Assembly (NCBI GenBank): GCA_951812725.1
Contig: OX638330.1
Location: 1,240,001 to 1,304,000 of the forward strand
DNA length: 64,000 nucleotides
Reading direction: 5' to 3'
From: an uncultured Caldilineaceae bacterium
GTDB lineage: Bacteria > Chloroflexota > Anaerolineae > Caldilineales > Caldilineaceae
Shown piece after piece: positions 17,194 to 26,793 of this stretch (position 1 is its first letter; the number at the start of each line of letters is the position of its first letter). A model generated the notes under the pieces. That model was given only the letters and a program-made list of their open reading frames with translations. It was not told the origin of the DNA and ran no database searches. Both the position numbers and the translations under genes were made by a program.

Positions 17194-18153
17194 CTAGACC
17201 CGGTCGTAATGCACCCAGGAAGACGCGCTGCGCAAGGCGAGAATGACGAAGCCAAGAACGATGATAAAAAGTAACCAGGCCTGGGCAGAGGCGTAGCCGA
17301 AATAGAAGTTTTGAAAGCCGGTATTGTAGATGTGCAAGACCATGGTGAGGGTGGCGTTATTGGGGCCGCCGCGCGTCATGACCATTGCCTGGGTAAAGAC
17401 CTGCCAGGACCCGATGATATTAAGGACAACGTTGAAGAAGATTGTTGGCGTGAGCAGCGGCAGCGTGACCGCGAAGAAGCGGCGGAAAGAGTTGGCGCCG
17501 TCGATCTCGGCAGCTTCGTATAGAGAGGTCGGAATCCCCCGCAGTCCGGCCAGATAGATCAGCATAGCGCCGCCAGCGCCCCAGAAGGCCATGATGATGA
17601 GTGACGGCAGCGCCCACTCGGTGCTGAAAATCCAGCGGGGCGGGTCGATGCCGAGGGGACGCAACAAGGGACCGAGGATCGAATTGAGCAGACCGATGTC
17701 GGGCTGGTAGAGCCACTTCCACAGCAGCGAAACTGCGACGCCGGACACGACGGAGGGGAGGTAGTATAGGGTACGCCAGAAGCTTTGCAAGCGGATGCCC
17801 TGATTGAGCATCACGGCGATCAGCAGCGCGAGCGCAGTGTTGATCGGCACCACGGTAAAGCAGAAGATGGCAGTGTTGAACAGGGCCTTGCGCACGAGGC
17901 TGTCGCTCAGGACATTCTGATACCACCTCAGGCCGACGAATGTCATCTCAGTCAGAAAGTCGGTGCGAAACAGGCCGATGATAAGTGATGCCAGCATCGG
18001 TCCAAAGGTAAAGACGATGAATCCGATGATCCACGGGGACGCGAGCAGATAGCCGTACCACGCCTCGCGTGTGGACGGTTTCATTGGTTTGCCGTCCCGC
18101 CTTAGCCAAGAGAAAGGACCCCGTTGTGCCTGGCTTTCGGTTATGCTGGCCAT
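17194..18153 (-). CDS. Sugar ABC transporter permease, MalF type
   Basis: The partner permease of a CUT1 importer, 319 residues with six predicted helices. It begins 'REAWYGYLLASPWIIGFIVF' and carries the EAA loop 'SLYEAAEIDGANSFRRFF' followed by 'VTLPLLTPTIFFN'. 'QAMVMTRGGPNNATLTMVLH' is the usual late conserved loop. The start at 18153 is preceded by AGGGGT. A strong stem-loop separates it from the solute-binding protein gene upstream, probably lowering permease expression relative to the binding protein. Confidence 0.93.
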   Translation of the reverse strand: MASITESQAQRGPFSWLRRDGKPMKPSTREAWYGYLLASPWIIGFIVFTFGPMLASLIIGLFRTDFLTEMTFVGLRWYQNVLSDSLVRKALFNTAIFCFTVVPINTALALLIAVMLNQGIRLQSFWRTLYYLPSVVSGVAVSLLWKWLYQPDIGLLNSILGPLLRPLGIDPPRWIFSTEWALPSLIIMAFWGAGGAMLIYLAGLRGIPTSLYEAAEIDGANSFRRFFAVTLPLLTPTIFFNVVLNIIGSWQVFTQAMVMTRGGPNNATLTMVLHIYNTGFQNFYFGYASAQAWLLFIIVLGFVILALRSASSWVHYDRV

Positions 18154-18254
18154 CTGTACCCCTGCCTAACTTTGGTCGCTGCCGTCGGCGGGACTCTACG
18201 CCGGCCGGCGGTCACTGTTTGCTTGCGAATGCAGTTCTTTTCTGGTCCGTCGGA

Positions 18255-18288
18255 CAAAGGCGTGGGAGGAGATACTCCCACGCCTTTG
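18255..18288 (-). promoter_or_regulatory. 14-bp perfect stem-loop between binding-protein and permease genes
   Basis: CAAAGGCGTGGGAG (18255-18268) pairs perfectly with CTCCCACGCCTTTG (18275-18288) around a six-base loop. It sits 12 bases after the solute-binding-protein stop and about 100 bases before the malF-type start. No U-tract follows on the transcribed (minus) strand. Analogous structures between malE and malF protect the upstream mRNA and set subunit stoichiometry; that role is inferred here. Confidence 0.7.
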
Positions 18289-18299
18289 TGATTGACGGA

Positions 18300-19715
18300 T
18301 TAGCTGAGCTTGTCCAGTTCTGCGCCGAGATCTTCGATGTTGATTTCGCCGCGATTGAAGCGGGTAGCCACTTCACCGTGCTGAACGATGAGGTCAACCG
18401 GCTTTTCTCCGAGCAACATAACCTGGTCGAAGGCCGGCGTCAGGATCTGTTGTTTACAGACCAGATCCTCGGCGAACATTTCTTCGGGCCCGCCAATGTC
18501 CTGTCCCACTGAGTCGGTGAACACATCGAGGTTGATGTCTTCAAACTTCTCATTGGCGGCGCGCATGATGGAAGCGTATTCAGGCAGCAGGCTCTTGCGT
18601 GAAGGCTGCTTCTGCGCCCAGGTGATGTAGAGGCGACCGTACAGAGGGCTGGTCAGCCACTTCATCAGATCCCAGGATTGGTCCGGATATTCGGTTCCCT
18701 TCCAGACCATTGTGCCATCGACGGACTGGTGGGTTGTGGGGCCGGCAGGGCCGTCTGGCATGGGAGCTACGTCCCAGCGGAAGGTGGCGCCGTCGGCCTG
18801 TACACCTAGGTTCCAGGGGCCAATTTCCATCAGGGCGACGCGCTGGCCAAGGAAGAGTTCAACGACACCCATACCAATGTCGGCGCCGTAGGCAAACAGA
18901 GGTTCATCGTGGATGATGCTGCGCATCCACTCGAGGGCATCGTAGGCCTCGGGTGAGTCCAAACCGCAATGCGTGTTGTCATCGGGATTGACCATGTTGG
19001 CGCCGAAGCCGCGAATCCAGTACTGGGACAGCCAGTTGGCGTTCAAACCATAGTTGGAGGTGCCCCAGAGCTGCGGCTGGGCATCGGCATCGGCAAACTG
19101 GCGCAGGAGGTTGGTGTAGTCCTCCCAGTTCCAGGCGCCCCACTCCTGGGACGGGTAGTCAATGCCTTTTTCGTCGAACATGTCCTTGTTGAAGTAGATC
19201 ACCTGCGTGCCAGTGAAGCGGGGCATCAAGTGAATATCTCCATCCAGAGTCCACGGATCGAACTGGGCCTCGTAGTAGTCGTCAAGGTCTACTTCCTCGG
19301 CATCGCGGTCGATGTAGGGCTGCAAGCTGAGCGTCTCGCCCTTCTGCATGAAGAAGGTGGAGCTGGAGCAGCACCACTCGGTCAGATCGGGGGCGTTGCC
19401 GGCGACCATGGCGCTCAGAGCGCCTTCGCGACGGTTGGCACCGCCGGGGTCGGGCAGGAATTCAACCTCGACATTGGGATTGGCTTCCTGGAACTGTGGA
19501 TAGAACTCTTTCCACAGTTCTGCAATGCCGGCGGCGCGCTCCGGTTCGCGTGACTGATAGCGCAGCGAGATCATTTCAGCCATGGCCTCGCCGTCTCCGC
19601 CGTCTGAAGCGGCCGGCGCGGCGGGCGCGGCACAGGCCGCCAGAAATGCGGTGGCGCCTACACCAGAAGTCAGTCGCAAGAACTGGCGTCGGGTTACGTT
19701 TTGCCTCTTTTGCAT
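18300..19715 (-). CDS. Extracellular sugar-binding lipoprotein of the ABC importer
   Basis: A family 1 solute-binding protein (471 residues from the ATG at 19715). The N-terminus combines a twin-arginine motif (RRQFLR, residues 9-14), a hydrophobic stretch and a lipobox LAAC with Cys28, followed by an Ala/Pro linker. It is therefore exported, probably by Tat, and lipid-anchored. The mature part has 'LTEWCCSSSTFFMQKG', 'GTQVIYFNKDMFDEKGIDYP', 'QRVALMEIGPWNLG' and 'TEYPDQSWDLMKWLTSP', typical of CUT1 binding proteins. AAGGAGA lies nine bases before 19715; longer frames (to 19850) lack support. The ligand is unknown. The downstream PhyH and radical SAM genes suggest a modified sugar or other polar metabolite. 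Confidence 0.9.
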   Translation of the reverse strand: MQKRQNVTRRQFLRLTSGVGATAFLAACAAPAAPAASDGGDGEAMAEMISLRYQSREPERAAGIAELWKEFYPQFQEANPNVEVEFLPDPGGANRREGALSAMVAGNAPDLTEWCCSSSTFFMQKGETLSLQPYIDRDAEEVDLDDYYEAQFDPWTLDGDIHLMPRFTGTQVIYFNKDMFDEKGIDYPSQEWGAWNWEDYTNLLRQFADADAQPQLWGTSNYGLNANWLSQYWIRGFGANMVNPDDNTHCGLDSPEAYDALEWMRSIIHDEPLFAYGADIGMGVVELFLGQRVALMEIGPWNLGVQADGATFRWDVAPMPDGPAGPTTHQSVDGTMVWKGTEYPDQSWDLMKWLTSPLYGRLYITWAQKQPSRKSLLPEYASIMRAANEKFEDINLDVFTDSVGQDIGGPEEMFAEDLVCKQQILTPAFDQVMLLGEKPVDLIVQHGEVATRFNRGEINIEDLGAELDKLS

Positions 19716-19724
19716 GGTGTGCAT

Positions 19725-20080
19725 TCTCCTTATGCGTCTTGAGTGAATGGTGTCTACGACTAAAGATAAATTCAACTGCGGCGGCCGGTTGCCGGTTACG
19801 GAAATTGCCCCTAGGCCGCAGGGTCTCTGACTAGATTTGGTCGAGCGCACTCACGCTACTCGTGTCTGAAGAGGTGACTTTGGCGGGGAGAACCGCCCAA
19901 TTCGCTCGACGGCAGCCGCTGTACATGCGAGGGGGAAATCACTTGGTCTGCCTTCTTGGTGCAAATTTGCCAAGAGTATAGCAAAGAACGCAGTAATATC
20001 CCAAATTCTAACAATAGATGTTTCCCGCCGGGGATTCCTGCAACTGCCCGCAAGCAGGAGGAGGGGTCTGACAGTGCTTC
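19725..20080. promoter_or_regulatory. 356-bp leader region of the ABC operon with a palindrome
   Basis: No gene is credible here. The region must hold the promoter for the minus-strand transporter operon. A GCAAATTTGC palindrome at 19960-19969, embedded in TTGGTGCAAATTTGCCAA, lies about 245 bases upstream of the binding-protein start and is the best operator candidate. I could not assign -35 and -10 hexamers with confidence. Confidence 0.35.
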
Positions 20081-20941
20081 CTAAGACAGCAAAAACCGTT
20101 CCATGGCCACGGCCGCGCCGTCCTCTTCAAGCGTTGGCGCGACCCAGTCGGCCTCCGCCTGTACGATTGGTGTAGCCTGCCCCATGCACACTGCGAGGCC
20201 TGCTTCCCTGAGCATGGGGATGTCGTTCTCGTTGTCGCCGACGGCCATCACGCGGTCTGGATTTATACCGAGCCGTTCCGCCAGGAACAGAAGACCGTGG
20301 CCTTTGTTAGCCGTCGGAGCAGTGCCCTCCACCAGTAGGGGGTGGGAGCGGCAGATGGTCACGCTGTTGCCAAATTGTTGCTGAAGCGCGGCTGTTTGAT
20401 CGGGTTCCAGCGAATGGTCGTTGACGGTGATAAATTTGAGGGGACGGGCGCCGGGGGCGCAAACAATGTCCGAAATGCTTTCACGCAGTTCTCTGGGACT
20501 GCCGAACCAGTGGTCATAGATTGTGCTTTCCCAACCCTCCCAGCCGCTGTTCTGGTTGGGTGCGCTCGGCGCGCGTTGCACCAGCCGCGTTTGTCCTCCG
20601 GATCTGTTGAGATAGAAGACCGTCGTGCGTTTTTCAAGGTCAGCCCAGGCTGCCACGCGGCGTGCGGCCTCTTCCGGTATCAACGCTTCGTATAGCACTT
20701 CACCGCTTACGGGATCGCCAATCACGGCGCCTTGGGCCGTTATCACAGGCAGGGTAATGCCCAAGCCGGGCGCGACTGCGCGCACAAAGTCGAAAATGCG
20801 GCCGGTGGCGATTGTTACCGGCGTTCCCGCAGTTTGTACGGCGGCAATCGCCTTGCGCACGCGCGGCGAGAATCCACCTGCGAATTGTCCATAAATGGTG
20901 CCGTCCATATCGAGGACGACCAACTCGATTTTGGGTTGCAT
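20081..20941 (-). CDS. HAD superfamily hydrolase, Cof type
   Basis: A 286-residue haloacid-dehalogenase-fold phosphatase with a C2b (Cof) cap. The nucleophile motif I is DMDGT (D11), motif II Thr lies in 'TPVTIATGR', the Lys is in 'APTANKGHGLLFLAERLG', and motif IV is 'VMAVGDNENDIPMLREAG'. This family dephosphorylates sugar phosphates, pyridoxal phosphate or nucleotides; specificity cannot be predicted from sequence. The ATG at 20941 places motif I at its usual distance from the N-terminus. It is transcribed toward the ABC operon but is separated from it by about 360 bases. Confidence 0.9.
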   Translation of the reverse strand: MQPKIELVVLDMDGTIYGQFAGGFSPRVRKAIAAVQTAGTPVTIATGRIFDFVRAVAPGLGITLPVITAQGAVIGDPVSGEVLYEALIPEEAARRVAAWADLEKRTTVFYLNRSGGQTRLVQRAPSAPNQNSGWEGWESTIYDHWFGSPRELRESISDIVCAPGARPLKFITVNDHSLEPDQTAALQQQFGNSVTICRSHPLLVEGTAPTANKGHGLLFLAERLGINPDRVMAVGDNENDIPMLREAGLAVCMGQATPIVQAEADWVAPTLEEDGAAVAMERFLLS

Positions 20942-21119
20942 GTCAGTTTCGTCAGCGCAGAAGGCGCGTCGTTAATGCAGATCGAAAGATATGAGTATTA
21001 AGGGTATGTCGGGAGATGCTCACTATGGCCGTGCGGGCAAAGGATATCAGCGGGCAATGCGCACCGTTCTGAAGCCGGCGGCGCGATCTGCCTGCTCGGG
21101 AACCTGGCCTTAAGCAAGG

Positions 21120-22166
21120 TCAGAATTCCAAGGTTACCATTCTCACAAGGCCGCTGTAGTCGCGGCGCAGCCCGACGTAGGAAGGTTTGGGGCGCAGCTG
21201 TTGCGCCATCTCCTGTACGACCTCTCCCTGGCGGGGGGAGATTTCCAGCAGGACGGCGCCGCCTGACTGCACTTTGGACGAGAGCTGCTGCAGAAGGCGT
21301 TCGATCAGGTCCAGGCCTTCTGCGCCTGCTTTCAAGGCAAGGCGCGGCTCGTAATCGCGCACGTCCGATTGCAAGCCGGAATACTCTTCATCGGCTATGT
21401 AGGGAAGGTTGGCCACGATTATATCGGCTGGTTCAGGCAGGGGGCTCAACAGGTCCCCTTCCAGAAACAGAGGCCCGCCATCCGGTGTGAGACGCCTTTT
21501 GTTCTCTTCGGCAACGTCGAGCGCGTCGCGACTGACGTCTGTTCCATATACCTTAACTTCGGGTGCATGTACGGCAACGGTAATTGCGATGGCGCCGCTA
21601 CCGGTGCCGACATCGGCCACCACGACGGGCCGACCGGTCCGGTCGCCGATCTGTGCCAGCACCAGGTCTATGAGCAGCTCAGTTTCGGGGCGGGGAATCA
21701 AAACGCGGCGGTCGACGGCAAATTCGAGCCCGTAGAACTCCTTGCGGCCGAGCAGATAGGCCACGGGTTCGCGCCGCCGGCGCCGCGTGATCAGGTCTGC
21801 ATAACGGCGGCAGTCGCGGTCGCTGAGTTCATGTTCGTGATGGGCGAAGAGCCAGCTGCGATTTTGTTTTAGCACGTGTGCCAGCAGAACCTGGGAATCC
21901 AGCCGGGCCGAGTCGCTGCCGGAGTCGCTCAGCCGCTGCGCGGCCGAAATCAGGGCGCGGCCGACGGGCGTGCCTTGGGTAAGACTCCAGTGGAAGGGGT
22001 CGTTGGGGGCATGGCTATGGGGAGGTGAATCGTCCGCTGGCGGGTTATCGTCAGTTGGGAGTCCATTACTTTTGCCCGCGGCGTCTGATGTTCCGTCCGG
22101 GTGGTTTGAGGCGACATAGGGTGAGGGCAGGCCTCTTTTTGGGAGCCTGTCATTGTGCTCTAACAT
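21120..22166 (-). CDS. prmC: Release factor glutamine N5-methyltransferase
   Basis: A SAM-dependent enzyme methylating the Gln of the GGQ motif in release factors. The methyltransferase core has 'ADVGTGSGAIAITVA' (SAM motif I) and the substrate-binding 'VANLPYI', a common variant of NPPY. The helical N-terminal domain ends with 'REPVAYLLGRKEFYGLEF' and 'VLIPRPETELLID'. The 348-residue length exceeds the usual ~280 because of a Pro/Asp/Ser-rich leader of about 60 residues. A later start is possible, but no better ribosome-binding site was found. It begins three bases after prfA, its own substrate gene, a conserved bacterial arrangement. Confidence 0.93.
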   Translation of the reverse strand: MLEHNDRLPKRGLPSPYVASNHPDGTSDAAGKSNGLPTDDNPPADDSPPHSHAPNDPFHWSLTQGTPVGRALISAAQRLSDSGSDSARLDSQVLLAHVLKQNRSWLFAHHEHELSDRDCRRYADLITRRRRREPVAYLLGRKEFYGLEFAVDRRVLIPRPETELLIDLVLAQIGDRTGRPVVVADVGTGSGAIAITVAVHAPEVKVYGTDVSRDALDVAEENKRRLTPDGGPLFLEGDLLSPLPEPADIIVANLPYIADEEYSGLQSDVRDYEPRLALKAGAEGLDLIERLLQQLSSKVQSGGAVLLEISPRQGEVVQEMAQQLRPKPSYVGLRRDYSGLVRMVTLEF

Positions 22167-22169
22167 GCT

Positions 22170-23252
<1,083 letters not shown>

Positions 23253-23294
23253 AGGTCAGTGTTTGGCTGCTAGCCGCAGGATTGCAGTAACGGG

Positions 23295-23846
23295 TCAATC
23301 GGTGAAAATGGGCAGATTTCCGAGGGCAGTAATTTGTTCCCAAGCGCCGGGATCGCCTTCGGTAAAGACGGCCATTTCGCCTGCAATGGTTCCGCCGCCA
23401 GTTTGGACCAATGAACGGAGGCCCTTCAATGTACTGCCGGTGCTGACAACGTCATCTATCAGTAGTGCCTGCTTCGCTTTGATCAGGGCCAGGTCTTTGC
23501 CGTCAATGAATAGGGTCTGCGGCTGACCGGAAGTGATGCTGACTACTTCGGCTTGCAGGCAGTCTACCATGTAAGGCTTGCGGATTTTGCGCACGATCAC
23601 AAGGGGTAGACCGGTGGCGACGGACAAGGCGTGTCCCAGGGGTACAGCCTTCACTTCGGGCGCAAGGATGACGTCCGCGTTCGAGGGCACGCTTTGAGCC
23701 AACATCTGGGCGGCGGTTTCGACGATTTCGGTGTCGCCCAACATGTTGAAGATGGCGATTTTTATGCCGGGAGCCACCTGGAATATTGGAAGCTCGCGTT
23801 CACATTGGCCAATTGTTACCCGATAGAAACGTCCATCGTAGCTCAT
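23295..23846 (-). CDS. Adenine-phosphoribosyltransferase-like PRTase
   Basis: A type I phosphoribosyltransferase of 183 residues. The PRPP-binding loop is '[17 protein letters not shown]', with an upstream '[17 protein letters not shown]' corresponding to the E-x-R/K-G region of Apt/Xpt proteins. The ATG at 23846 has GAGGAA nine bases upstream. A longer frame to 23966 would add 40 residues unlike the family. It probably salvages a purine base, but it could be a regulatory PRTase; specificity residues are not decisive. It lies 42 bases upstream of prfA on the same strand. Confidence 0.8.
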   Translation of the reverse strand: MSYDGRFYRVTIGQCERELPIFQVAPGIKIAIFNMLGDTEIVETAAQMLAQSVPSNADVILAPEVKAVPLGHALSVATGLPLVIVRKIRKPYMVDCLQAEVVSITSGQPQTLFIDGKDLALIKAKQALLIDDVVSTGSTLKGLRSLVQTGGGTIAGEMAVFTEGDPGAWEQITALGNLPIFTD

Positions 23847-24113
23847 AGTAGTGGTTCCTCTGGGCGGGCTGCCGTGCCTGGGCCGGCAACGCAAGTTCGA
23901 CCCGGTGTTCGAAATGTTGCTCCCCAAGGGTCTACCAAATTCAGACGTGACAGTACATTCTATCATAGGATACAGCCCGTTCCAAGAATTCAGGAAGGCG
24001 CAGACAGGGCAAACGCGTCTGCAGTTGTGCGTTGGAAAAGGGGGCGGCGGGCGCCCACGCGGGTTGGCTGTGTCAGATTCAGGCTAGCTGACGCGTTCTG
24101 CGGTCGGCTGCAG

Positions 24114-24301
24114 TCAGGATAGTAAAGCCGCGCTGCCGGAATGAGGGCGTACGGTCGGTGAGGCATGTTTTTGTAGGGGGGCGTTGCGGGGGCGCAGCCC
24201 CTGCACAAGGGAGGGCCGAAGGCCCGACCGCCCAAACTGCAGTGTTCAGTGGTTAGTGGTCAGTGGCGAGGGCGGCGAATAAGTTGCGGCTGAGTAGACG
24301 C
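24114..24301 (+). mobile_element. MITE-like element, copy B (shortened)
   Basis: It contains the two-hairpin core at 24176-24233 preceded by the family's 'CGGTCGGTGAGGCATG' block, and a right end reading GGCTGAGTAG at about 24288. The left part, including most of the left terminal repeat, is deleted or diverged (AGTAAAGCC near 24121). The core is of the GGGCC-GAA-GGCCC type. It occupies the gap between the PRTase and the small membrane protein (23847-24341), in which I see no gene. Confidence 0.6.
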
Positions 24302-24341
24302 TGTCTTGTGATGGGCTGTCAACTCTGCAACCTGAGGACGA

Positions 24342-24761
24342 TTAGTACTGACCGGCTTTGCGGCGGATGTGAGGGGCGGACAGGACGGCTGTCAGCAGGC
24401 AGACGACGAAAATGATGAGCAGGCCGGCAATGCCCAGGGGATGCAGCGCGGCCATTTCGCCTTCGAAGTAGGCGATTAAGAGACTGACGGCGATGGCGCC
24501 GTTGCATATTACCGTGGCGAATAGCGGCGCCGGGGGCAAATCGGCTGATGCGGCGGCGGACCACTGGCCAATGCCCAGGCCAATCAAGGCGCTGCCGCCG
24601 ATGCGGGCGGTCCAGGCGGAGCCGAGGGTGATGCCGGCTGTCGTGAAGAGATCGCTGGGATAGATGAGGAGCAGCAACCCCAATCCGAGGCCGATGAGGA
24701 CCGCGTTTATCCGAAGACAGAGACGGGCGGCGCGGTAGTGGTCGGTAAAGGTGTAAGCCAT
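24342..24761 (-). CDS. Small four-helix membrane protein of unknown function
   Basis: About 139 residues from the ATG at 24761 (MAYTFTDHYRAARLCLR), with four hydrophobic segments: 'INAVLIGLGLGLLLLIYP', 'GSALIGLGIGQW', 'APLFATVICNGAIAVSLLIAYF' and 'LGIAGLLIIFVVCLLTAVLS'. It ends with a basic tail 'HIRRKAGQY'. An upstream extension to 24863 is Pro/Arg-rich and unlikely to be translated. No family is recognised. The pattern resembles small DUF-type integral membrane proteins of Chloroflexota. It is monocistronic on the minus strand. Confidence 0.6.
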   Translation of the reverse strand: MAYTFTDHYRAARLCLRINAVLIGLGLGLLLLIYPSDLFTTAGITLGSAWTARIGGSALIGLGIGQWSAAASADLPPAPLFATVICNGAIAVSLLIAYFEGEMAALHPLGIAGLLIIFVVCLLTAVLSAPHIRRKAGQY

Positions 24762-25093
24762 CGCGGGAAGAGCGCTTTCTTTGCTGCGCGGGTTGGGGCG
24801 CGGCCGACGAGGGGCGGCGCCCGGACCGGGCTTCGGAAAGAGAATGCTTGGGCAGTATAACAAAGGCTGTCAAGCCTGTCAGGCGTAAGAGAGGTACGAC
24901 AGTCGCTGGCCAAGTTTGGGTCGCTGTCTATACGGCGCATCCATTTTCGCCTACGCCCTTTCCGCTATGATACACTGTTACGGTTTGTTTGTGCCGGAAC
25001 CGGTGTGCTGGTAGATAGCGGACCGGCGGGCGCTGGAGCGCAGGTGGAAATTCGTGTAGCCAAGGGGAGTGGGCAGCAATAGGGGGTCGAACT

Positions 25094-25738
25094 GTGAGCC
25101 AGAAAATATGGATTGTCAGGCACGGCAATCGGGAGGATTTCCAGAACCCCGGATGGGCCAAGACTGCGCAGCGGCCGTATGACCCGGCGCTCTCGGCGGA
25201 TGGTGAAACGCAGGCGAAGGAGGTGGGGGGCAGCTTGCGGGACGAGCCAGTTGACTGCGTTTTCGCATCGCCGTTTCTGCGTACAATTCAGACGGCCTCG
25301 CACATTGCGGATGCGCTGGACGCGCCGGTCTGTTTGGAGCCAGGAATCGGTGAAATTCTGCCGGACGTAAAGAGTATGCCGGCTATGATAACTGAGGAGG
25401 AACGCAGGCAGCGGTTTCCCCGCATCGATAGTTCATATTGCGCTGTCAGGGGCCTCGCCTATCCGGAGAGCTCGGATGCGGGCCATGAGCGGGCGGCGGC
25501 AGCGGCGCGGGCACTGACCGAACGCTATCCTGACAAGAATCTGCTGATGGTAACGCACGGCGCGCCGGTGGTCGGCATCGTGCGCGGGCTGACTGGCGTT
25601 CCGGACCGGCTCACCGTGCCGCTGTGCTGCATTTTTACACTGCAAAGGAACGGCAGCGGTTGGCAGGTTGTGCAGCGGTCAGAAATTTCTCACTTGAGCA
25701 ACCAGGAGTCAAGCAAGCGTTACGCCCATTCCGGTTAG
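25094..25738 (+). CDS. Histidine phosphatase family protein
   Basis: A branch 1 histidine phosphatase (phosphoglycerate-mutase-like), 214 residues. The nucleophile motif RHG is at residues 9-11 (H10). 'SPFLRTIQTASHIADAL' supplies the conserved Arg, the acid lies in the 'GIGEIL' region, and the second His is in 'LLMVTHGAPVVGIV'. The start is GTG at 25094 with AGGGGGT ten bases upstream. Fungal and bacterial relatives of this 'WIVRHG' type dephosphorylate varied small molecules, so the substrate is unknown. Its 3' end overlaps the convergent DinB-like gene by four bases. Confidence 0.85.
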   Translation: MSQKIWIVRHGNREDFQNPGWAKTAQRPYDPALSADGETQAKEVGGSLRDEPVDCVFASPFLRTIQTASHIADALDAPVCLEPGIGEILPDVKSMPAMITEEERRQRFPRIDSSYCAVRGLAYPESSDAGHERAAAAARALTERYPDKNLLMVTHGAPVVGIVRGLTGVPDRLTVPLCCIFTLQRNGSGWQVVQRSEISHLSNQESSKRYAHSG

Positions 25739-26781
25739 GATTTCCAACTGAGGGGTACCAGACGCCCTTCGGCGCGGGCCGCGTAGATCTCCGCTGCATG
25801 GTCGGCGGTGTGGGCAGACATTGAAGCGAGCAGATTGACGAGGTTTCCGCGCTCGCCCCAGTCGTATTCCACTTCTGAACGCAACTTATCTTCGCTGAAC
25901 CTCTGGCAACGGCTGACAATCCGTCGGTGACAGGTTGCCAAGTTGTCCAACACTTCGATCATCGATAAGCCGGCCCTGGCATCGTGGAGACGTGCATTTC
26001 TTGTTTCATCGTCTCCGCTGATCCATAGGGCGAGGGGGTCGGCGCTGGCGCTTTCCGGGCTTGCCGCTGCTGGGGACTGGCGGGCGGGCAAGGAGATATC
26101 GGGCCAGCGCTTGACGAGCTCCAACACGTACTCATCCCAGGCGAGGATGTGGGCGAGAAGGTCGCGGACGGTCCAGTCACCGCAAACGGGGACGGCGGTG
26201 CAGCTTGTTTCGGTGAGGCCGGTGATGGCATCCAGCAGACTGTTGAAGTGGCGGCGGTAGAAGGTGAACAGGCGATCGCGGCCCCAGCGATCAAGAGAGA
26301 AGCAGTAGCTGTGCACGTCCTCCGCATGCTCATTCACATGTTCGGGCATTCGCTGCAGCAGGTTTTTCACTATGGGGGCGCGATTGCCGCGGTCGGTGTA
26401 TTCGGCCTCTATTTGCTCCGATGTAAGTGACAGCGCGAAATCAATCAGGTCCTGGCGCGCCTCGTCAGCTTCGTTCACTACTGTGTCCCAACTGCGATTC
26501 TCGTTGGCCGCCATTTCGTCATTTGTTGCTACCGACTGGACGACTGGTGGGTTCGGGCGGTGGCCAAGCGCAGCTTGCATGCGTTGCAGCTGGAAGCGGT
26601 CCCAGAAGGCGATATGGGCTACGGAGGCAATGGGAGTCCAGCCGTTTTCGAGGCAGGGCCTGGTGTGCTCATCGGGTTCGAGCAGGAAGAGAGGCCAGCG
26701 AAAATTGAGATAACTGCGGCGGAGTTTTTCGGCGTATTCGGCGCCGGTAGCGACGGCAGGAACGGGCTGTTGTTGCGTCAT
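25735..26781 (-). CDS. Tandem DinB-like four-helix-bundle protein
   Basis: A 348-residue protein made of two DinB/YfiT-like domains in series. The first contains 'GWTPIASVAHIAFWDRFQLQ', the second 'CGDWTVRDLLAHILAWDEYV'. These are equivalent segments with the His that usually binds metal, and further His occur in 'EHVNEHAEDVH' and 'SMSAHTADHAAE'. DinB-superfamily proteins act as thiol-dependent transferases or ClbS/DUF1706-type stress proteins. Two fused units would mimic the usual homodimer. A good ribosome-binding site (AAGGAAAG) precedes the ATG at 26781. It follows the ABC-class ATPase gene by 12 bases. Confidence 0.7.
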   Translation of the reverse strand: MTQQQPVPAVATGAEYAEKLRRSYLNFRWPLFLLEPDEHTRPCLENGWTPIASVAHIAFWDRFQLQRMQAALGHRPNPPVVQSVATNDEMAANENRSWDTVVNEADEARQDLIDFALSLTSEQIEAEYTDRGNRAPIVKNLLQRMPEHVNEHAEDVHSYCFSLDRWGRDRLFTFYRRHFNSLLDAITGLTETSCTAVPVCGDWTVRDLLAHILAWDEYVLELVKRWPDISLPARQSPAAASPESASADPLALWISGDDETRNARLHDARAGLSMIEVLDNLATCHRRIVSRCQRFSEDKLRSEVEYDWGERGNLVNLLASMSAHTADHAAEIYAARAEGRLVPLSWKS

Positions 26782-26793
26782 GGTTAGCTTTCC

